Shown: positions 12,691 to 20,249 of the stretch, one piece after another
Position numbering within the stretch: position 1 is the first letter of the stretch
Layout of the letters: each line of letters begins with the position of its first letter
Virus record (IMG/VR): IMGVR_UViG_3300022602_000283
Coordinates: 1-32,199 of that record
DNA: 32,199 nucleotides
Origin: a virus
Reading direction: 5' to 3' (one strand)
The notes under the pieces: model-generated
The model's database searches: none
What the model was told of the DNA's origin: nothing
What the model saw: only the letters and a program-made list of their open reading frames with translations
Made by a program: the position numbers and the translations under genes

Positions 12691-14061
12691 TTAACTCCTG
12701 TGATTTTCTAAGTAATGTTCTAAGTCTTCTGGGGTACCCAAACCCCACATTTTTTCAATATTCTTTGTGCGAATCTTTTTGCCATCTGCCACTGCTTCGT
12801 TGAATACAGGGCATACATAGAATTCATTGTTCACACGAATATTCTTTTCTATCATTTGTTCTGCATATTTAACGTAGTCAGAACCATGTTTCCAATAATA
12901 AATGCCAACTGTGGCAAGATTAGAAATTGGATTCTTTTCAGCAACTTCGCTGACAAACCCATCTTGATCAAGTTTGGCAAAACTCCATTTTGGATGTGTG
13001 GATTCAAAAGTGACGATTCCACCATCGATGCTATCAGCAGTAAACGCATACAGGCATTCGTTAGAGTTCCATTCTACAAACTGATCTGAGTTTGCCATAA
13101 GCAACGGACTTTCATTGTTGATAAACTCTTTGGCCAATAATGTTGTGCAAGCAGCACCTTCAGTCAGTCCGTCAACCTGAATAATGTCGCAACCCGGTGC
13201 AATCAGATTTAGTACAGACTGTAAATTGTATTTTTCATAATGCTCTCGCTGCACTAAGAAAATAAAGTGTGCTTCTACATTCAAGTTATCTACGACTACT
13301 TGAATCATTGGCTTACCATTAACATCAATCAATGGTTTTGGGAAAGTATAGCCAGCGGCGGCAAAACGTGACCCTGCACCTGCCATTGGTATTAAAACAT
13401 TCATCTTTTTATTTCTCCAAGGAATCTTTTTCTTTGTAACACCATTGAGTATGTCAATAGCTTCTTCAATCTTTTCACTAGTCAAATCAAATGAGTCAGT
13501 GACTGGAACCAGATGCGCACCGCTGTCCAGAGCACCCTGTCTACCAATATGACTGTCTTCAATAATCACTGTTGTTTTGGGTGTGGCATTCAATTCAGTC
13601 ATACATTTCCAATACATTTCTGGAAATGGTTTTGTGCGTTTTACATCTTCGTTTGATACGTAATAATCAACGAACTCGATAACACCAATGCTCAACAATG
13701 CCAACTTCACAGTCTCTCTGATACTGTTGCTGGCTACTGCAATCTTGATACCCTTCGCAGAGATATTGGCAAACATCTCTCGCAGCGCATCATTTTTTGG
13801 CAGTTGTTTTATCAATTCAAACGTGGCAGTTTGTTTATCAGACCATATTTGATTAAAGAACTTTCTATCCAGCCCACGTGTCTCAGACAACATCTCTAAC
13901 TTTTTAGTTGTGTTGAGTCCGTCATACTTACTTAGGTGTTCTTCGCGGGTAATAACAAACTCTGGTCCTATCTTGGACAATGCTGCATTCAAAGAATCAA
14001 AGTGTAGTTCTCTGCTTTCGATCAGAACTCCATCCAGATCGAAGATTATGAGTTTATTCAT
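12691..14061 (-). CDS. Fusion of HAD phosphatase and sugar nucleotidyltransferase
   Basis: The 456-residue product has two complete domains. Residues 1-210 are a beta-phosphoglucomutase-like HAD protein (FDLDGVL at 7-13, ASNS at about 110-113, KPFPEMY and IIEDSHIG). Residues 220-456 are a nucleotidyltransferase (NVLIPMAGAGSRFAAAGY with the G..SRF loop, then FPKPLIDVNGKPMI). The pair would dephosphorylate a sugar phosphate and activate a sugar-1-phosphate as an NDP-sugar. The junction at residue 220 is a Met (13402-13404) preceded by GGAGA on the minus strand, suggesting two ancestral genes joined, with internal initiation still possible. It is first in the minus-strand operon. Confidence 0.85.
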   Translation of the reverse strand: MNKLIIFDLDGVLIESRELHFDSLNAALSKIGPEFVITREEHLSKYDGLNTTKKLEMLSETRGLDRKFFNQIWSDKQTATFELIKQLPKNDALREMFANISAKGIKIAVASNSIRETVKLALLSIGVIEFVDYYVSNEDVKRTKPFPEMYWKCMTELNATPKTTVIIEDSHIGRQGALDSGAHLVPVTDSFDLTSEKIEEAIDILNGVTKKKIPWRNKKMNVLIPMAGAGSRFAAAGYTFPKPLIDVNGKPMIQVVVDNLNVEAHFIFLVQREHYEKYNLQSVLNLIAPGCDIIQVDGLTEGAACTTLLAKEFINNESPLLMANSDQFVEWNSNECLYAFTADSIDGGIVTFESTHPKWSFAKLDQDGFVSEVAEKNPISNLATVGIYYWKHGSDYVKYAEQMIEKNIRVNNEFYVCPVFNEAVADGKKIRTKNIEKMWGLGTPEDLEHYLENHRS

Positions 14062-14085
14062 TTTTGAAAATCGGTTATACTCTAG

Positions 14086-14114
14086 TTGAAACGCTAGTAG
14101 TTTTATGCTATTAT
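14086..14114 (+). promoter_or_regulatory. sigma70 promoter for the plus-strand glycosyltransferase operon
   Basis: TTGAAA (14086-14091), a 17-bp spacer and TATTAT (14109-14114). Predicted start near 14121, 10 nt ahead of the GAGGTGA ribosome-binding site at 14131-14137. Confidence 0.65.
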
Positions 14115-14141
14115 TTAGTGATTGAAATATGAGGTGATTTT

Positions 14142-14918
14142 ATTAGTTCGTTTGATTATGTTTACAACCAGAGCACTGGCATTGGTGATTGTCTATCCTG
14201 TTTTAATACAGAGTTACCAATCTGGAGTCCAAGCCCACACTACGCAGTGCTGAGAAAATATACCTCACTGCAAACTCTGGATGCTCCCCTGCACAATGGA
14301 CTAAAAGTCTCTGACCTGCACGAACAGGATTACGGTAGTCATCACTTGTTCAATCGTGTGCGCTTGGCAACTGGACTAGAAGCATTAGAAAAGCCACGAG
14401 CAATACTAGACTTGATCAACTACGAACCAATCAAAGAGTATGTTGCATTTAGTTTTGATGTTGGTACATTTGCACAGAATCAGACATTCTTGCATCCCAG
14501 GCCCAGACAGTTGTACGCAGAGCACAGAACAACCATCCAAGAGTTTATCTCTGCCAATGCCGATAGGTATCAGTTCATTGAATTGGGCCTACAGTCGATG
14601 CACTTTGCCAACACCGTTAATATGACTGGTATTGGCCTAGAGCAGACTATTCAGGCATTGTCAGTCTGCAATCACTATTTTGGTATGCATAGTGGTATGA
14701 TGCATTTGGCAACTGCTATCGGCATTCCCTGTACCATTGTGATCAACTTCCCAACTATGCAGCGAATGTTAGCAGCGCCAAGCACAGACCCACAGGACAA
14801 GATGGAGTGGGAGAAACAATGGCTGTATGCATATCACGACTATCTGCACGAAGATGAAACTGGGACAGCAAACAGTATTACTCTGAATAATTTGGCATCC
14901 TCTATACTCGACACTTAA
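14142..14918 (+). CDS. GT9-like glycosyltransferase-fold protein, probable ATT start
   Basis: The open frame has no ATG near its 5' end. The first conventional codon is GTG 14247, but the frame is open upstream to a TGA at 14130-14132 and encodes FDYVYNQSTGIGDCLSC. This resembles the N-terminal G.GD loop of GT9/heptosyltransferase-type proteins. An excellent ribosome-binding site, GAGGTGA, ends 4 nt before ATT 14142, and a promoter lies just upstream, so I place the start at ATT (258 aa). The C-terminal half has HYFGMHSGMMHLATAIGIP, equivalent to the D-SG-mH.A.a...P nucleotide-sugar site. With GTG 14247 the protein would be 223 aa and lack the G.GD loop. It probably transfers a sugar to a lipopolysaccharide-like acceptor. 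Confidence 0.7.
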   Translation: MSSFDYVYNQSTGIGDCLSCFNTELPIWSPSPHYAVLRKYTSLQTLDAPLHNGLKVSDLHEQDYGSHHLFNRVRLATGLEALEKPRAILDLINYEPIKEYVAFSFDVGTFAQNQTFLHPRPRQLYAEHRTTIQEFISANADRYQFIELGLQSMHFANTVNMTGIGLEQTIQALSVCNHYFGMHSGMMHLATAIGIPCTIVINFPTMQRMLAAPSTDPQDKMEWEKQWLYAYHDYLHEDETGTANSITLNNLASSILDT

Positions 14919-14928
14919 ATAAAACACT

Positions 14929-15642
14929 ATGACACAACACGCATTTATGATTACCAGCGCCATCAACACAAAGTTTGGCGTATTCACAGCAGAACAACGA
15001 TTACAACAAACACTAGACACTATCAACAGCATTACTGGGCGTGTACCAGGGGCACGGGTGTTTCTGGTTGAAATGTCTGCTATCCCTCTGACAGCAGAAC
15101 AACGCAGCGAACTTGAATTGGTTGTGGATGACATTATCGACTTTGACGATGACCAAGATGTTAAAGATATTTTCAATGGTAGCGAAAACTGGGATTGGGT
15201 CAAGAACGCTACAGAAGTTATGTGCTTTAGTCAGGCTGTTGAACAGTTGCGTGACAAGGGGGCATTCAAAGACGTTGACCGTATTCACAAAATCTCGGGT
15301 CGGTATACTCTGTATGATGCATTTGACTTGGATGTTTACGATACGTACACAGACAAGATCATTGTTAAACAATCAATGCAGAGTCATTTCCCTCCACAGG
15401 TCACACAGGTTGCTCGTCAGTATATGAGCAGACTGTGGTCGTGGCCTATTGCACTAACTGATCAAGTTCTTAAGTCCTATGAAGAAGGATTCTTGTATAT
15501 TGCTTGGCGCATTTCAGAGGGCGGATACTGCGATATTGAACATATGCTCTACAAGTTCTTGCCACAAGAGCATATACATGAAGTTGAACGTACTGGTGTT
15601 TGTGGTAACATCGGTCCAAACGGTAAAAAGGTCGAAGATTAA
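14929..15642 (+). CDS. Hypothetical protein of the glycan cluster (237 aa)
   Basis: I do not recognise a named family. The N-terminus (FMITSAINTKFGVFTAEQRLQQTLDTINSI...ARVFLVEMSAIPLT) reads like the beta-alpha start of a Rossmann-like glycosyltransferase A fold. The C-terminal part has a conserved-looking HKISGRYTLYD and EGGYCDIEHMLYKFLP. That resembles uncharacterised phage glycosyltransferase-like proteins in which an S/GRY segment precedes the acceptor site. No signal peptide or membrane segment is seen. It starts 10 nt after the previous gene and overlaps the next by 1 nt, so it belongs to the same glycan operon. Confidence 0.75.
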   Translation: MTQHAFMITSAINTKFGVFTAEQRLQQTLDTINSITGRVPGARVFLVEMSAIPLTAEQRSELELVVDDIIDFDDDQDVKDIFNGSENWDWVKNATEVMCFSQAVEQLRDKGAFKDVDRIHKISGRYTLYDAFDLDVYDTYTDKIIVKQSMQSHFPPQVTQVARQYMSRLWSWPIALTDQVLKSYEEGFLYIAWRISEGGYCDIEHMLYKFLPQEHIHEVERTGVCGNIGPNGKKVED

Positions 15643-16535
15643 TGAAACTTACTAAACCCCTAAACATTCTGGTCAAACGCAGAGGCGCAATCGGTGATGT
15701 GATTATGACAACTGGTGTTGTGCGTGAATTGAAAAAACGCTACGCAGACAGCGCAGATATTTACGTTGCCACAGACTGCATTGAAGTCTACAAGAACAAC
15801 CCACACATCAAGGCAGTTGTTCCATTTGACGCAGTAACTGACGCACAGTTTGACGTTGTTTACAATCTTGGCGATGCATACGAAAACAATCGTGGCATCC
15901 ACTATGTTGACAGTTACTTCCATCGTGTGTTTGGTGACTCAGACAATATGAACAAAGAAGTTGAATTGTTTGCAGACGACAACGATAATAAAATTGTTGA
16001 TGCTATCATCAAAAATATTGAAGGTGACTATATTGTAGTTCATATGCGTAATTGGCATTGGGGCGCAAAGAACATCAGTATGGATGTTTGGTTTGATGTT
16101 TATGTCAAACTGTTTGAACAACGTCCCGATCTGAAAGTCATCACTGTGGGCGGTCCAACTGACCATACTGTAGAGCATCCAAACTTTATTGACCTTCGTG
16201 GCAATAACGTACTGACAAGTCAACAGATGATGTTGCTCTGCGATCAGGCACAGTGCTTTATTGGTATTGACAGTGGACCAATGCAGTGCGCAGCCGCAAG
16301 TATGACCAAGATTGTTGCCTTACTCACTCACTTGGCACCGGAGCGTATTCTGCCACATCGTGCTTGGGTCTTGGGCTACAAGGCTGTTGGTATCACAACA
16401 AACGAAGATTGCCGTGGTTGCAACGACAGACAACAATTACCAGTCAGACAGATTGTATGTGAAAAGGGAAATTACCCTTGCACAGGCAATTTTGACACAC
16501 AAAAAATAGCAGATGAGATTTTAACAACACTATGA
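15642..16535 (+). CDS. GT9 family glycosyltransferase (ADP-heptose:LPS heptosyltransferase-like)
   Basis: The 297-residue product has the heptosyltransferase pattern. RRGAIGDVIMTTGVVRELKK at the N-terminus is the acceptor/GDxi loop. VITVGGPTD, the DLRG segment and CFIGIDSGPMQCAAA form the nucleotide-sugar site (D-SGp-H.A-like, here SGPMQC in place of the usual SGPMHL). The C-terminus carries four cysteines (ED-CRGC, IVCEKGNYPC), perhaps a zinc site. GT9 enzymes normally add heptose to the lipopolysaccharide core; in a phage this could modify receptor glycans. The family's usual length is about 320-350. It overlaps both neighbours (1 and 4 nt). Confidence 0.85.
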   Translation: MKLTKPLNILVKRRGAIGDVIMTTGVVRELKKRYADSADIYVATDCIEVYKNNPHIKAVVPFDAVTDAQFDVVYNLGDAYENNRGIHYVDSYFHRVFGDSDNMNKEVELFADDNDNKIVDAIIKNIEGDYIVVHMRNWHWGAKNISMDVWFDVYVKLFEQRPDLKVITVGGPTDHTVEHPNFIDLRGNNVLTSQQMMLLCDQAQCFIGIDSGPMQCAAASMTKIVALLTHLAPERILPHRAWVLGYKAVGITTNEDCRGCNDRQQLPVRQIVCEKGNYPCTGNFDTQKIADEILTTL

Positions 16536-17308
16536 AAATAAACACTATGAAAATATTTAAACATTCAGGCACGATGGGAGACTTGATCTATAGTCTGTAC
16601 ATGGTCAAAAAAATGGGCGGGGGTTACTTTGATGTAGCCATTGAAAACATCGAAAACTGCGTAGCCAAATATGGCTATCGCCCAGAGCACATCGATCCAC
16701 AACACAAGGGCAGATTCACAGTCAAAGACTTTGAAATGATGCTGCCCCTGTTGCGTCGCCAAAGCTACATCGAAACTGTCAGACAATGGCATCAGGGCGA
16801 TGTTGAACCAGATGTTGATTTGGATGAGTTCCGCAGAGTCTTGTATCGTACATTTGAGGGCAATATCTTGCAGGCCTATCATCTTGCGTTGGATATCCCA
16901 TTCACTATGGCAGATTATGATACTACTTGGCTCGAAGCAGATGTAATCACAGAAGCTCCAGTTGTCATCACTCGCAGTCTGCGTTATCGTCCACCAAATG
17001 GTGAAGAGGGTTGGCGTGGAATTATTGAAACTGGTATGATTGAAAACAACAGTGTGTTTGTGGGTATTCAAAGCGAACATCAGGACTTTGAGCAGACATT
17101 TGGCATCAAAGTGCCATTCAGACCAGTCACTGACTTCTTGGAACTTGCCAGCATTATCAACGGTGCTGATTTGTTTGTGGGCAATCAGGGCTTTGCTTAC
17201 AGTATGGCCATTGGACTTGGTAAACCCACTGTGTTGGAAATCAATAAACTTGTGCCAATGCAACAAAGTGAGTGCTTCTTCCCAAGAACAAACTGTCAGT
17301 ATTTCTAA
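16532..17308 (+). CDS. Second GT9-like glycosyltransferase
   Basis: The 258-residue product begins FKHSGTMGDLIYSLYMVKKMGGG, again a GT9-type GD loop. It ends with LASIINGADLFVGNQGFAYSMAIGLGKPTVLE, the degenerate equivalent of the acceptor-side site, with GNQGF replacing DSG. The replacement suggests a changed donor or a non-catalytic partner. ATG 16532 overlaps the upstream stop (ATGA); a second in-frame ATG at 16547 is possible. It is last in the plus-strand glycan operon and is followed by a strong terminator. Confidence 0.75.
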   Translation: MKINTMKIFKHSGTMGDLIYSLYMVKKMGGGYFDVAIENIENCVAKYGYRPEHIDPQHKGRFTVKDFEMMLPLLRRQSYIETVRQWHQGDVEPDVDLDEFRRVLYRTFEGNILQAYHLALDIPFTMADYDTTWLEADVITEAPVVITRSLRYRPPNGEEGWRGIIETGMIENNSVFVGIQSEHQDFEQTFGIKVPFRPVTDFLELASIINGADLFVGNQGFAYSMAIGLGKPTVLEINKLVPMQQSECFFPRTNCQYF

Positions 17309-17329
17309 GTAGAAAAAAGTATTACTTTT

Positions 17330-17355
17330 AGCGTTGTAGAAATACAACGCTTTTT
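17330..17355 (+). terminator. Rho-independent terminator closing the glycan operon
   Basis: Perfect stem agcgttgta-GAAA-tacaacgct (17330-17351) followed by TTTT. The loop is again GNRA. Confidence 0.9.
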
Positions 17356-17357
17356 GT

Positions 17358-17386
17358 TTGTCCTTTTGTAAAAGCGGCAGTATAAT
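17358..17386 (+). promoter_or_regulatory. sigma70 promoter
   Basis: TTGTCC (17358-17363), a 17-bp spacer and TATAAT (17381-17386), directly after the terminator. Confidence 0.75.
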
Positions 17387-17406
17387 ATAGGAAACAGGAG
17401 TTGACT

Positions 17407-17547
17407 ATGAACTACAAAAGCGAAGGTTGGGTTTGGACACAGCAATATGTGACTTGGACCCCATTGGTTCTGGAACAGCCCGAACCCGAAATCACAGATG
17501 TGTCGGAAGCGCAACAAATCTTGGCTGAAATTATGGCCAAAAAATAA
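17407..17547 (+). CDS. Small Trp-rich hypothetical protein (46 aa)
   Basis: ATG 17407 follows ACAGGAG with 7-nt spacing and its own promoter, which makes this short frame credible. The peptide has three Trp in its first third (EGWVWTQQYVTWTP), then an acidic linker with Pro (EQPEPEITDVSE) and a final helix. No family is recognised. A single-gene transcription unit for a 46-residue peptide suggests an early host-interaction protein, though this is inference. Confidence 0.75.
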   Translation: MNYKSEGWVWTQQYVTWTPLVLEQPEPEITDVSEAQQILAEIMAKK

Positions 17548-17554
17548 GATTTGG

Positions 17555-17583
17555 TTGACAGTGCAAGATTTTGGTTGTATAAT
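17555..17583 (+). promoter_or_regulatory. sigma70 promoter
   Basis: Consensus TTGACA (17555-17560), a 17-bp spacer ending ttttggttg and TATAAT (17578-17583). It is nearly the same element as at 17774 and 3956. Confidence 0.9.
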
Positions 17584-17606
17584 TGATACATCAACAGGAG
17601 ATTAAG

Positions 17607-17771
17607 ATGCTGCCAAAGTTCGTAATTGAGATTTTATGCAAAAAGTTCACATCCACAGAAGTAGAACTTATTGCTAAAAACTGGTACAAGTACAGCCAAA
17701 TCAGTCTGACTAACTCTTGCGAGTTCGAATTTGTGTTGCAGGGAAAATCAATCTTGTCCTGCGTGGCATAA
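17607..17771 (+). CDS. Small hypothetical protein (54 aa)
   Basis: ATG 17607 is preceded by CAGGAG at 17595-17600 and by its own consensus promoter. The peptide (LPKFVIEILCKKFTSTEVELIAKNWYKYSQ...) has an amphipathic first helix and three Cys, the last two near the C-terminus. No signal peptide or named domain is seen. Like the preceding gene it forms a one-gene unit with a strong host-type promoter, typical of phage early genes of unknown role. Confidence 0.75.
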   Translation: MLPKFVIEILCKKFTSTEVELIAKNWYKYSQISLTNSCEFEFVLQGKSILSCVA

Positions 17772-17773
17772 GG

Positions 17774-17802
17774 TTGACAGCACAGAAATTTGGTTGTATA
17801 AT
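17774..17802 (+). promoter_or_regulatory. sigma70 promoter for the AAA+ operon
   Basis: TTGACA (17774-17779), a 17-bp spacer ending atttggttg and TATAAT (17797-17802). Ribosome-binding ACAGGAG lies 30 nt downstream. Confidence 0.9.
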
Positions 17803-17833
17803 AACAGTATTGATTCACAAAACAGGAGTTTAA

Positions 17834-18859
17834 ATGTCTAACAGTTTCATTCGCATTGTCAGCGGTGTTTATCGTAAAATTGACGTTAGCGGTCAAGTGT
17901 TCGAACTAGTTGAACAGTTCAAAACTGGTACAAAAGGTGGTTTTGTGACAGTTAAAAACTCTGGACAGTTTCCAGGTTTCCCCGACAAAATTCGTATTAC
18001 AGTTTCAGGTCCCATGGATTATCAATTTGTTACTGATGCCGATTCAGTTGCTCCCATCGTTGAACAGTCACAGGCTGCTGAGGCAGAAACTGATGAACAA
18101 ATCATGGCTCGTATCCGTGAGCGTTTTGATATTCTTACTGAAATGACAAAGGCTGCTACAAACGGCGACATTCGTGCTATGATTGTGAGTGGCCCTCCTG
18201 GTGTAGGTAAGTCATTCGGTGTTGAGCTTGAGATTGAAAAAGCCACTCTGTTTGATCAGATTGCAGGCAAACGTCTTCGTGCAGAAGTTGTCAAAGGTGC
18301 GGCAACTCCCATCGGTCTGTATCAAACCTTGTACAAGTATTCGGATCCAAACTGTGTGGTTGTGTTTGATGACTGTGACAGTATTTTGCTTGATGATGTT
18401 AGCTTGAACCTTTTGAAAGGTGCACTTGATTCTGGCAAAAAGCGCAAGATCAGCTGGTTGTCAGAGTCTAGCACACTGCGCCGCGAAGGTATCCCAGACA
18501 GTTTCGAATTCAAAGGTTCAGTTATTTTTATTACTAACTTGAAGTTTGATCAAATGAAATCGCAAAAGTTGCGTGATCACTTGGACGCATTGCAAAGTCG
18601 TTGTCACTATCTTGACTTGACTCTGGATACAATGCGTGACAAGTTGTTGCGTATTAAGCAAATCGCCGCAGACGGTGCCTTGTTTGCTGATATGGATTTG
18701 GAACAGTCAGCACAAGACGAAATCTTGGCATTCATGGACTTGAATAAAAACAAGTTGCGTGAAGTGAGTTTGCGTATGGCTATCAAAATTGCTCAGTTGC
18801 GTAAATCGTTCCCAGAACGTTGGATGGCAATGGCACGTACAACCTGTATGAAGGCCTAA
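17834..18859 (+). CDS. AAA+ ATPase
   Basis: The 341-residue product has an N-terminal beta-rich domain of about 80 residues (RIVSGVYRKIDVSGQVFELVEQF), then an AAA+ core. Walker A is GPPGVGKS at about 120-127, and Walker B is CVVVFDDCD at about 174-182. A sensor-1-like VIFITN follows, with an arginine-rich lid (LRDHLDALQSRCHYLDL). Similar stand-alone ATPases occur in T4-like phages of aquatic bacteria; the substrate is not established. It may remodel host proteins or nucleic-acid complexes. It starts the long operon of small genes; the next gene begins 1 nt after its stop. Confidence 0.85.
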   Translation: MSNSFIRIVSGVYRKIDVSGQVFELVEQFKTGTKGGFVTVKNSGQFPGFPDKIRITVSGPMDYQFVTDADSVAPIVEQSQAAEAETDEQIMARIRERFDILTEMTKAATNGDIRAMIVSGPPGVGKSFGVELEIEKATLFDQIAGKRLRAEVVKGAATPIGLYQTLYKYSDPNCVVVFDDCDSILLDDVSLNLLKGALDSGKKRKISWLSESSTLRREGIPDSFEFKGSVIFITNLKFDQMKSQKLRDHLDALQSRCHYLDLTLDTMRDKLLRIKQIAADGALFADMDLEQSAQDEILAFMDLNKNKLREVSLRMAIKIAQLRKSFPERWMAMARTTCMKA

Positions 18860-18860
18860 C

Positions 18861-18965
18861 ATGAGCAGTGATACAGCATTTTTCGGTACCCTACTGGCCA
18901 TGTTTGCACTCATGTGCGGACATCCTGTTGTGGCGTTCGCTATCTTTTTGGTGGCTGTATGTTAA
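18861..18965 (+). CDS. Single-pass membrane peptide (34 aa)
   Basis: This 34-residue peptide is almost wholly hydrophobic (FFGTLLAMFALMCGHPVVAFAIFLVAVC), long enough for one or two short membrane segments with a central GHP turn. It starts 1 nt after the ATPase stop and overlaps the next membrane-protein gene by 7 nt. Its tight packing supports translation despite its size. Holin-like or inhibitor functions are possible, but nothing specific can be read. Confidence 0.6.
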   Translation: MSSDTAFFGTLLAMFALMCGHPVVAFAIFLVAVC

Positions 18966-19327
18966 TAAAAATTCGTTTGATTGGCCGGTTCGTCTTGTGG
19001 TGCTTGTTGGGCCTGTTTAGCCGTACGGTTGGGTCTAAAAGTTTCCTTGGCGGCTACTGGCAGTTTACCAAAACTGCCTTTGAAGAAGTGGAAGCGGCTT
19101 TGTTGATTCCTATACTGGTTATTGGCCCATTGGCAAGTATGATAGTCACTATGGGTCTAATGTTGGCGTTTGACTACACTCATGATCAAGTTGATCGAGG
19201 TGCAGTGGTTGCTTTTTGTAGTAACATGCTGTGGGCAGTGGCAGCAGGTACAAGTGTGCTGTGGGACCGTTTTATTTACGAGTACGAAGAATCGTTTAGA
19301 ATCTTGAAGGAGAATCGTGATGTTTGA
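18959..19327 (+). CDS. Membrane protein with several transmembrane segments (122 aa)
   Basis: A basic N-terminus (MLIKIRLIGR) is followed by a hydrophobic stretch FVLWCLLGLF, a second segment ALLIPILVIGPLASMIVTMGLMLAF and a third around FCSNMLWAVAAGTSVLW. The tail is charged (FIYEYEESFRILKENRDV). This gives about three membrane passes with the positive end cytoplasmic. No family is recognised; candidates are inner-membrane superinfection-exclusion or lysis-regulating proteins. It overlaps the genes on both sides (7 and 8 nt). Confidence 0.75.
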   Translation: MLIKIRLIGRFVLWCLLGLFSRTVGSKSFLGGYWQFTKTAFEEVEAALLIPILVIGPLASMIVTMGLMLAFDYTHDQVDRGAVVAFCSNMLWAVAAGTSVLWDRFIYEYEESFRILKENRDV

Positions 19328-19427
19328 AGTTTATGATGGTGACCTGTTGTTGTATACTGTGGACACAGAATATGAGGCCGACGAAGCCCGCGAAGCTGGG
19401 TTTAAAGTAGTAAGGTTTGACCAATGA
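19320..19427 (+). CDS. Small acidic peptide (35 aa)
   Basis: ATG 19320 lies after AAGGAGAAT and overlaps the previous stop by 8 nt; the stop overlaps the next ATG (ATGA). The peptide (FEVYDGDLLLYTVDTEYEADEAREAGFKVVRF) has a beta-beta-alpha-beta outline and ends FDQ. It is not recognised. The coupling at both ends supports expression. Confidence 0.6.
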   Translation: MFEVYDGDLLLYTVDTEYEADEAREAGFKVVRFDQ

Positions 19428-19606
19428 CACCAGAACAAGCATACAAACGGTTAGATGACGACCACCTTGACGCAGTTGATGCGGCTGTGTTTACAGGAGA
19501 CGTTTTCCATGACGAAGACAATCGCCGAAAGTTTCGCAGATTGTTAGAGCGTTGGACACTTGAGTTAGACGCATTGGACACATCGGGATTTGGATTGAAC
19601 CCTTAA
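19424..19606 (+). CDS. Small acidic hypothetical protein (60 aa)
   Basis: The peptide is helical and acidic (TPEQAYKRLDDDHLDAVDAAVFTGDVFHDEDNRRKFRRLLERWTLEL) with a basic central patch. The layout resembles small phage proteins of about 60 residues that follow membrane or structural genes; no function is known. It starts within the preceding stop (ATGA) and ends 9 nt before the next gene. Confidence 0.75.
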   Translation: MTPEQAYKRLDDDHLDAVDAAVFTGDVFHDEDNRRKFRRLLERWTLELDALDTSGFGLNP

Positions 19607-19615
19607 GGAGATGTG

Positions 19616-19795
19616 ATGCGCGGAGCACAGTCACGCTATCATTGCAAGTCCTGTAACACACCGTTCCTGGCCAGAGTTGCAGATAGAGAGCGCGGTTGGG
19701 CACAGTTTTGCAACAAGAGTTGTAAACAGGTCTGGCAAGAACAAGCAAAGAAAATTTGGACTGCATTAAGTAGTACTCAAGTACTACTCTTGTGA
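19616..19795 (+). CDS. Small zinc-finger-like protein (59 aa)
   Basis: It contains CKSCNTPF and, about 20 residues later, CNKSC (CX2C...CX3C), a four-cysteine set consistent with a zinc ribbon. Basic residues surround it (RGAQSRYH, RVADRERG), so nucleic-acid binding is likely. ATG 19616 is preferred over the GTG at 19613 because AAGGAG at 19605-19610 gives normal spacing. Its 3' end encodes a perfect hairpin (19769-19788). Confidence 0.8.
   Translation: MRGAQSRYHCKSCNTPFLARVADRERGWAQFCNKSCKQVWQEQAKKIWTALSSTQVLLL
19769..19788 (+). terminator. Stem-loop at the end of the zinc-finger gene
   Basis: agtagtac (19769-19776), loop tcaa, gtactact (19781-19788), inside the last codons of the zinc-finger gene. 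Only a weak T-run follows, so termination is uncertain. A promoter starts 9 nt later. Confidence 0.5.
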
Positions 19796-19796
19796 T

Positions 19797-19825
19797 TTGC
19801 CCAGAAATAACTTTGGTGCTATAAT
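19797..19825 (+). promoter_or_regulatory. sigma70 promoter
   Basis: TTGCCC (19797-19802), a 17-bp spacer ending ctttggtgc and TATAAT (19820-19825). The spacer end resembles that of the promoter at 2301 (aaatggtgc). Confidence 0.85.
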
Positions 19826-19857
19826 ATACACATAGCAAAGCAAAACAGGAGAACAAC

Positions 19858-20079
19858 ATGGAAACTGTAACCATCACATATTTTGGCAAAGAGTACGACT
19901 ACCCTTTGCTCACTGCTGAGGACATTGGAACGGATAGAATTGTCCGTTTGTGGAAGTATGAAATCAGTGTTCAAGGCTATGAACAATGCTACAATGAAAC
20001 TAAGCGTTTTCATTTCTTGTCCACCAAAGAAGAACTGGCAAAACTGGAACAACTGAGGAAAGCCAATACCGATGCTTGA
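19858..20079 (+). CDS. Small hypothetical protein (73 aa)
   Basis: It has a beta-rich N-terminus (METVTITYFGKEYDYPLL), a central RIVRLWKYEISVQGYEQCYN and a C-terminal helix with heptad leucines (EELAKLEQLRKAN). No domain is recognised. ATG 19858 follows CAGGAG with 8-nt spacing and is the first gene after the 19797 promoter. It overlaps the following gene by 8 nt. Confidence 0.8.
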   Translation: METVTITYFGKEYDYPLLTAEDIGTDRIVRLWKYEISVQGYEQCYNETKRFHFLSTKEELAKLEQLRKANTDA

Positions 20080-20248
20080 AATCTTACTTGTGGCCGCCAT
20101 GACCCTGCCCAACACCGCGCATGTGGCGTATGAAGTAGAGGGCACCTATGCCAACTTGGCAGCATGTGATCGGGCCAAACGGCAGGCCGAACAACTGCCC
20201 CAATCAGTCAAGATAACCTATGCTTGTCTCAAATCCAGTAAGGACTGA
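20072..20248 (+). CDS. Small exported-looking protein (58 aa)
   Basis: The first 17 residues (MLEILLVAAMTLPNTAH) form a short hydrophobic N-terminus compatible with a signal peptide. The rest is a small soluble domain with two Cys (ACDRAKRQAEQLPQ...YACLKSS) spaced so that a periplasmic disulfide is possible. The C-x2-A-K...C pattern occurs in many small phage periplasmic proteins of unknown function. GC content and codon use look higher than in neighbours (GCC, CGG, CTG), hinting at a different origin. It overlaps the preceding gene by 8 nt. Confidence 0.7.
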   Translation: MLEILLVAAMTLPNTAHVAYEVEGTYANLAACDRAKRQAEQLPQSVKITYACLKSSKD

Positions 20249-20249
20249 C

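Noticed and set aside
16565-17347. 260-codon antisense frame opposite the second GT9-like gene
   Set aside because: The product is low-similarity Cys/His/Phe-rich sequence with no ribosome-binding site; the plus strand carries the recognisable protein in a coupled operon.
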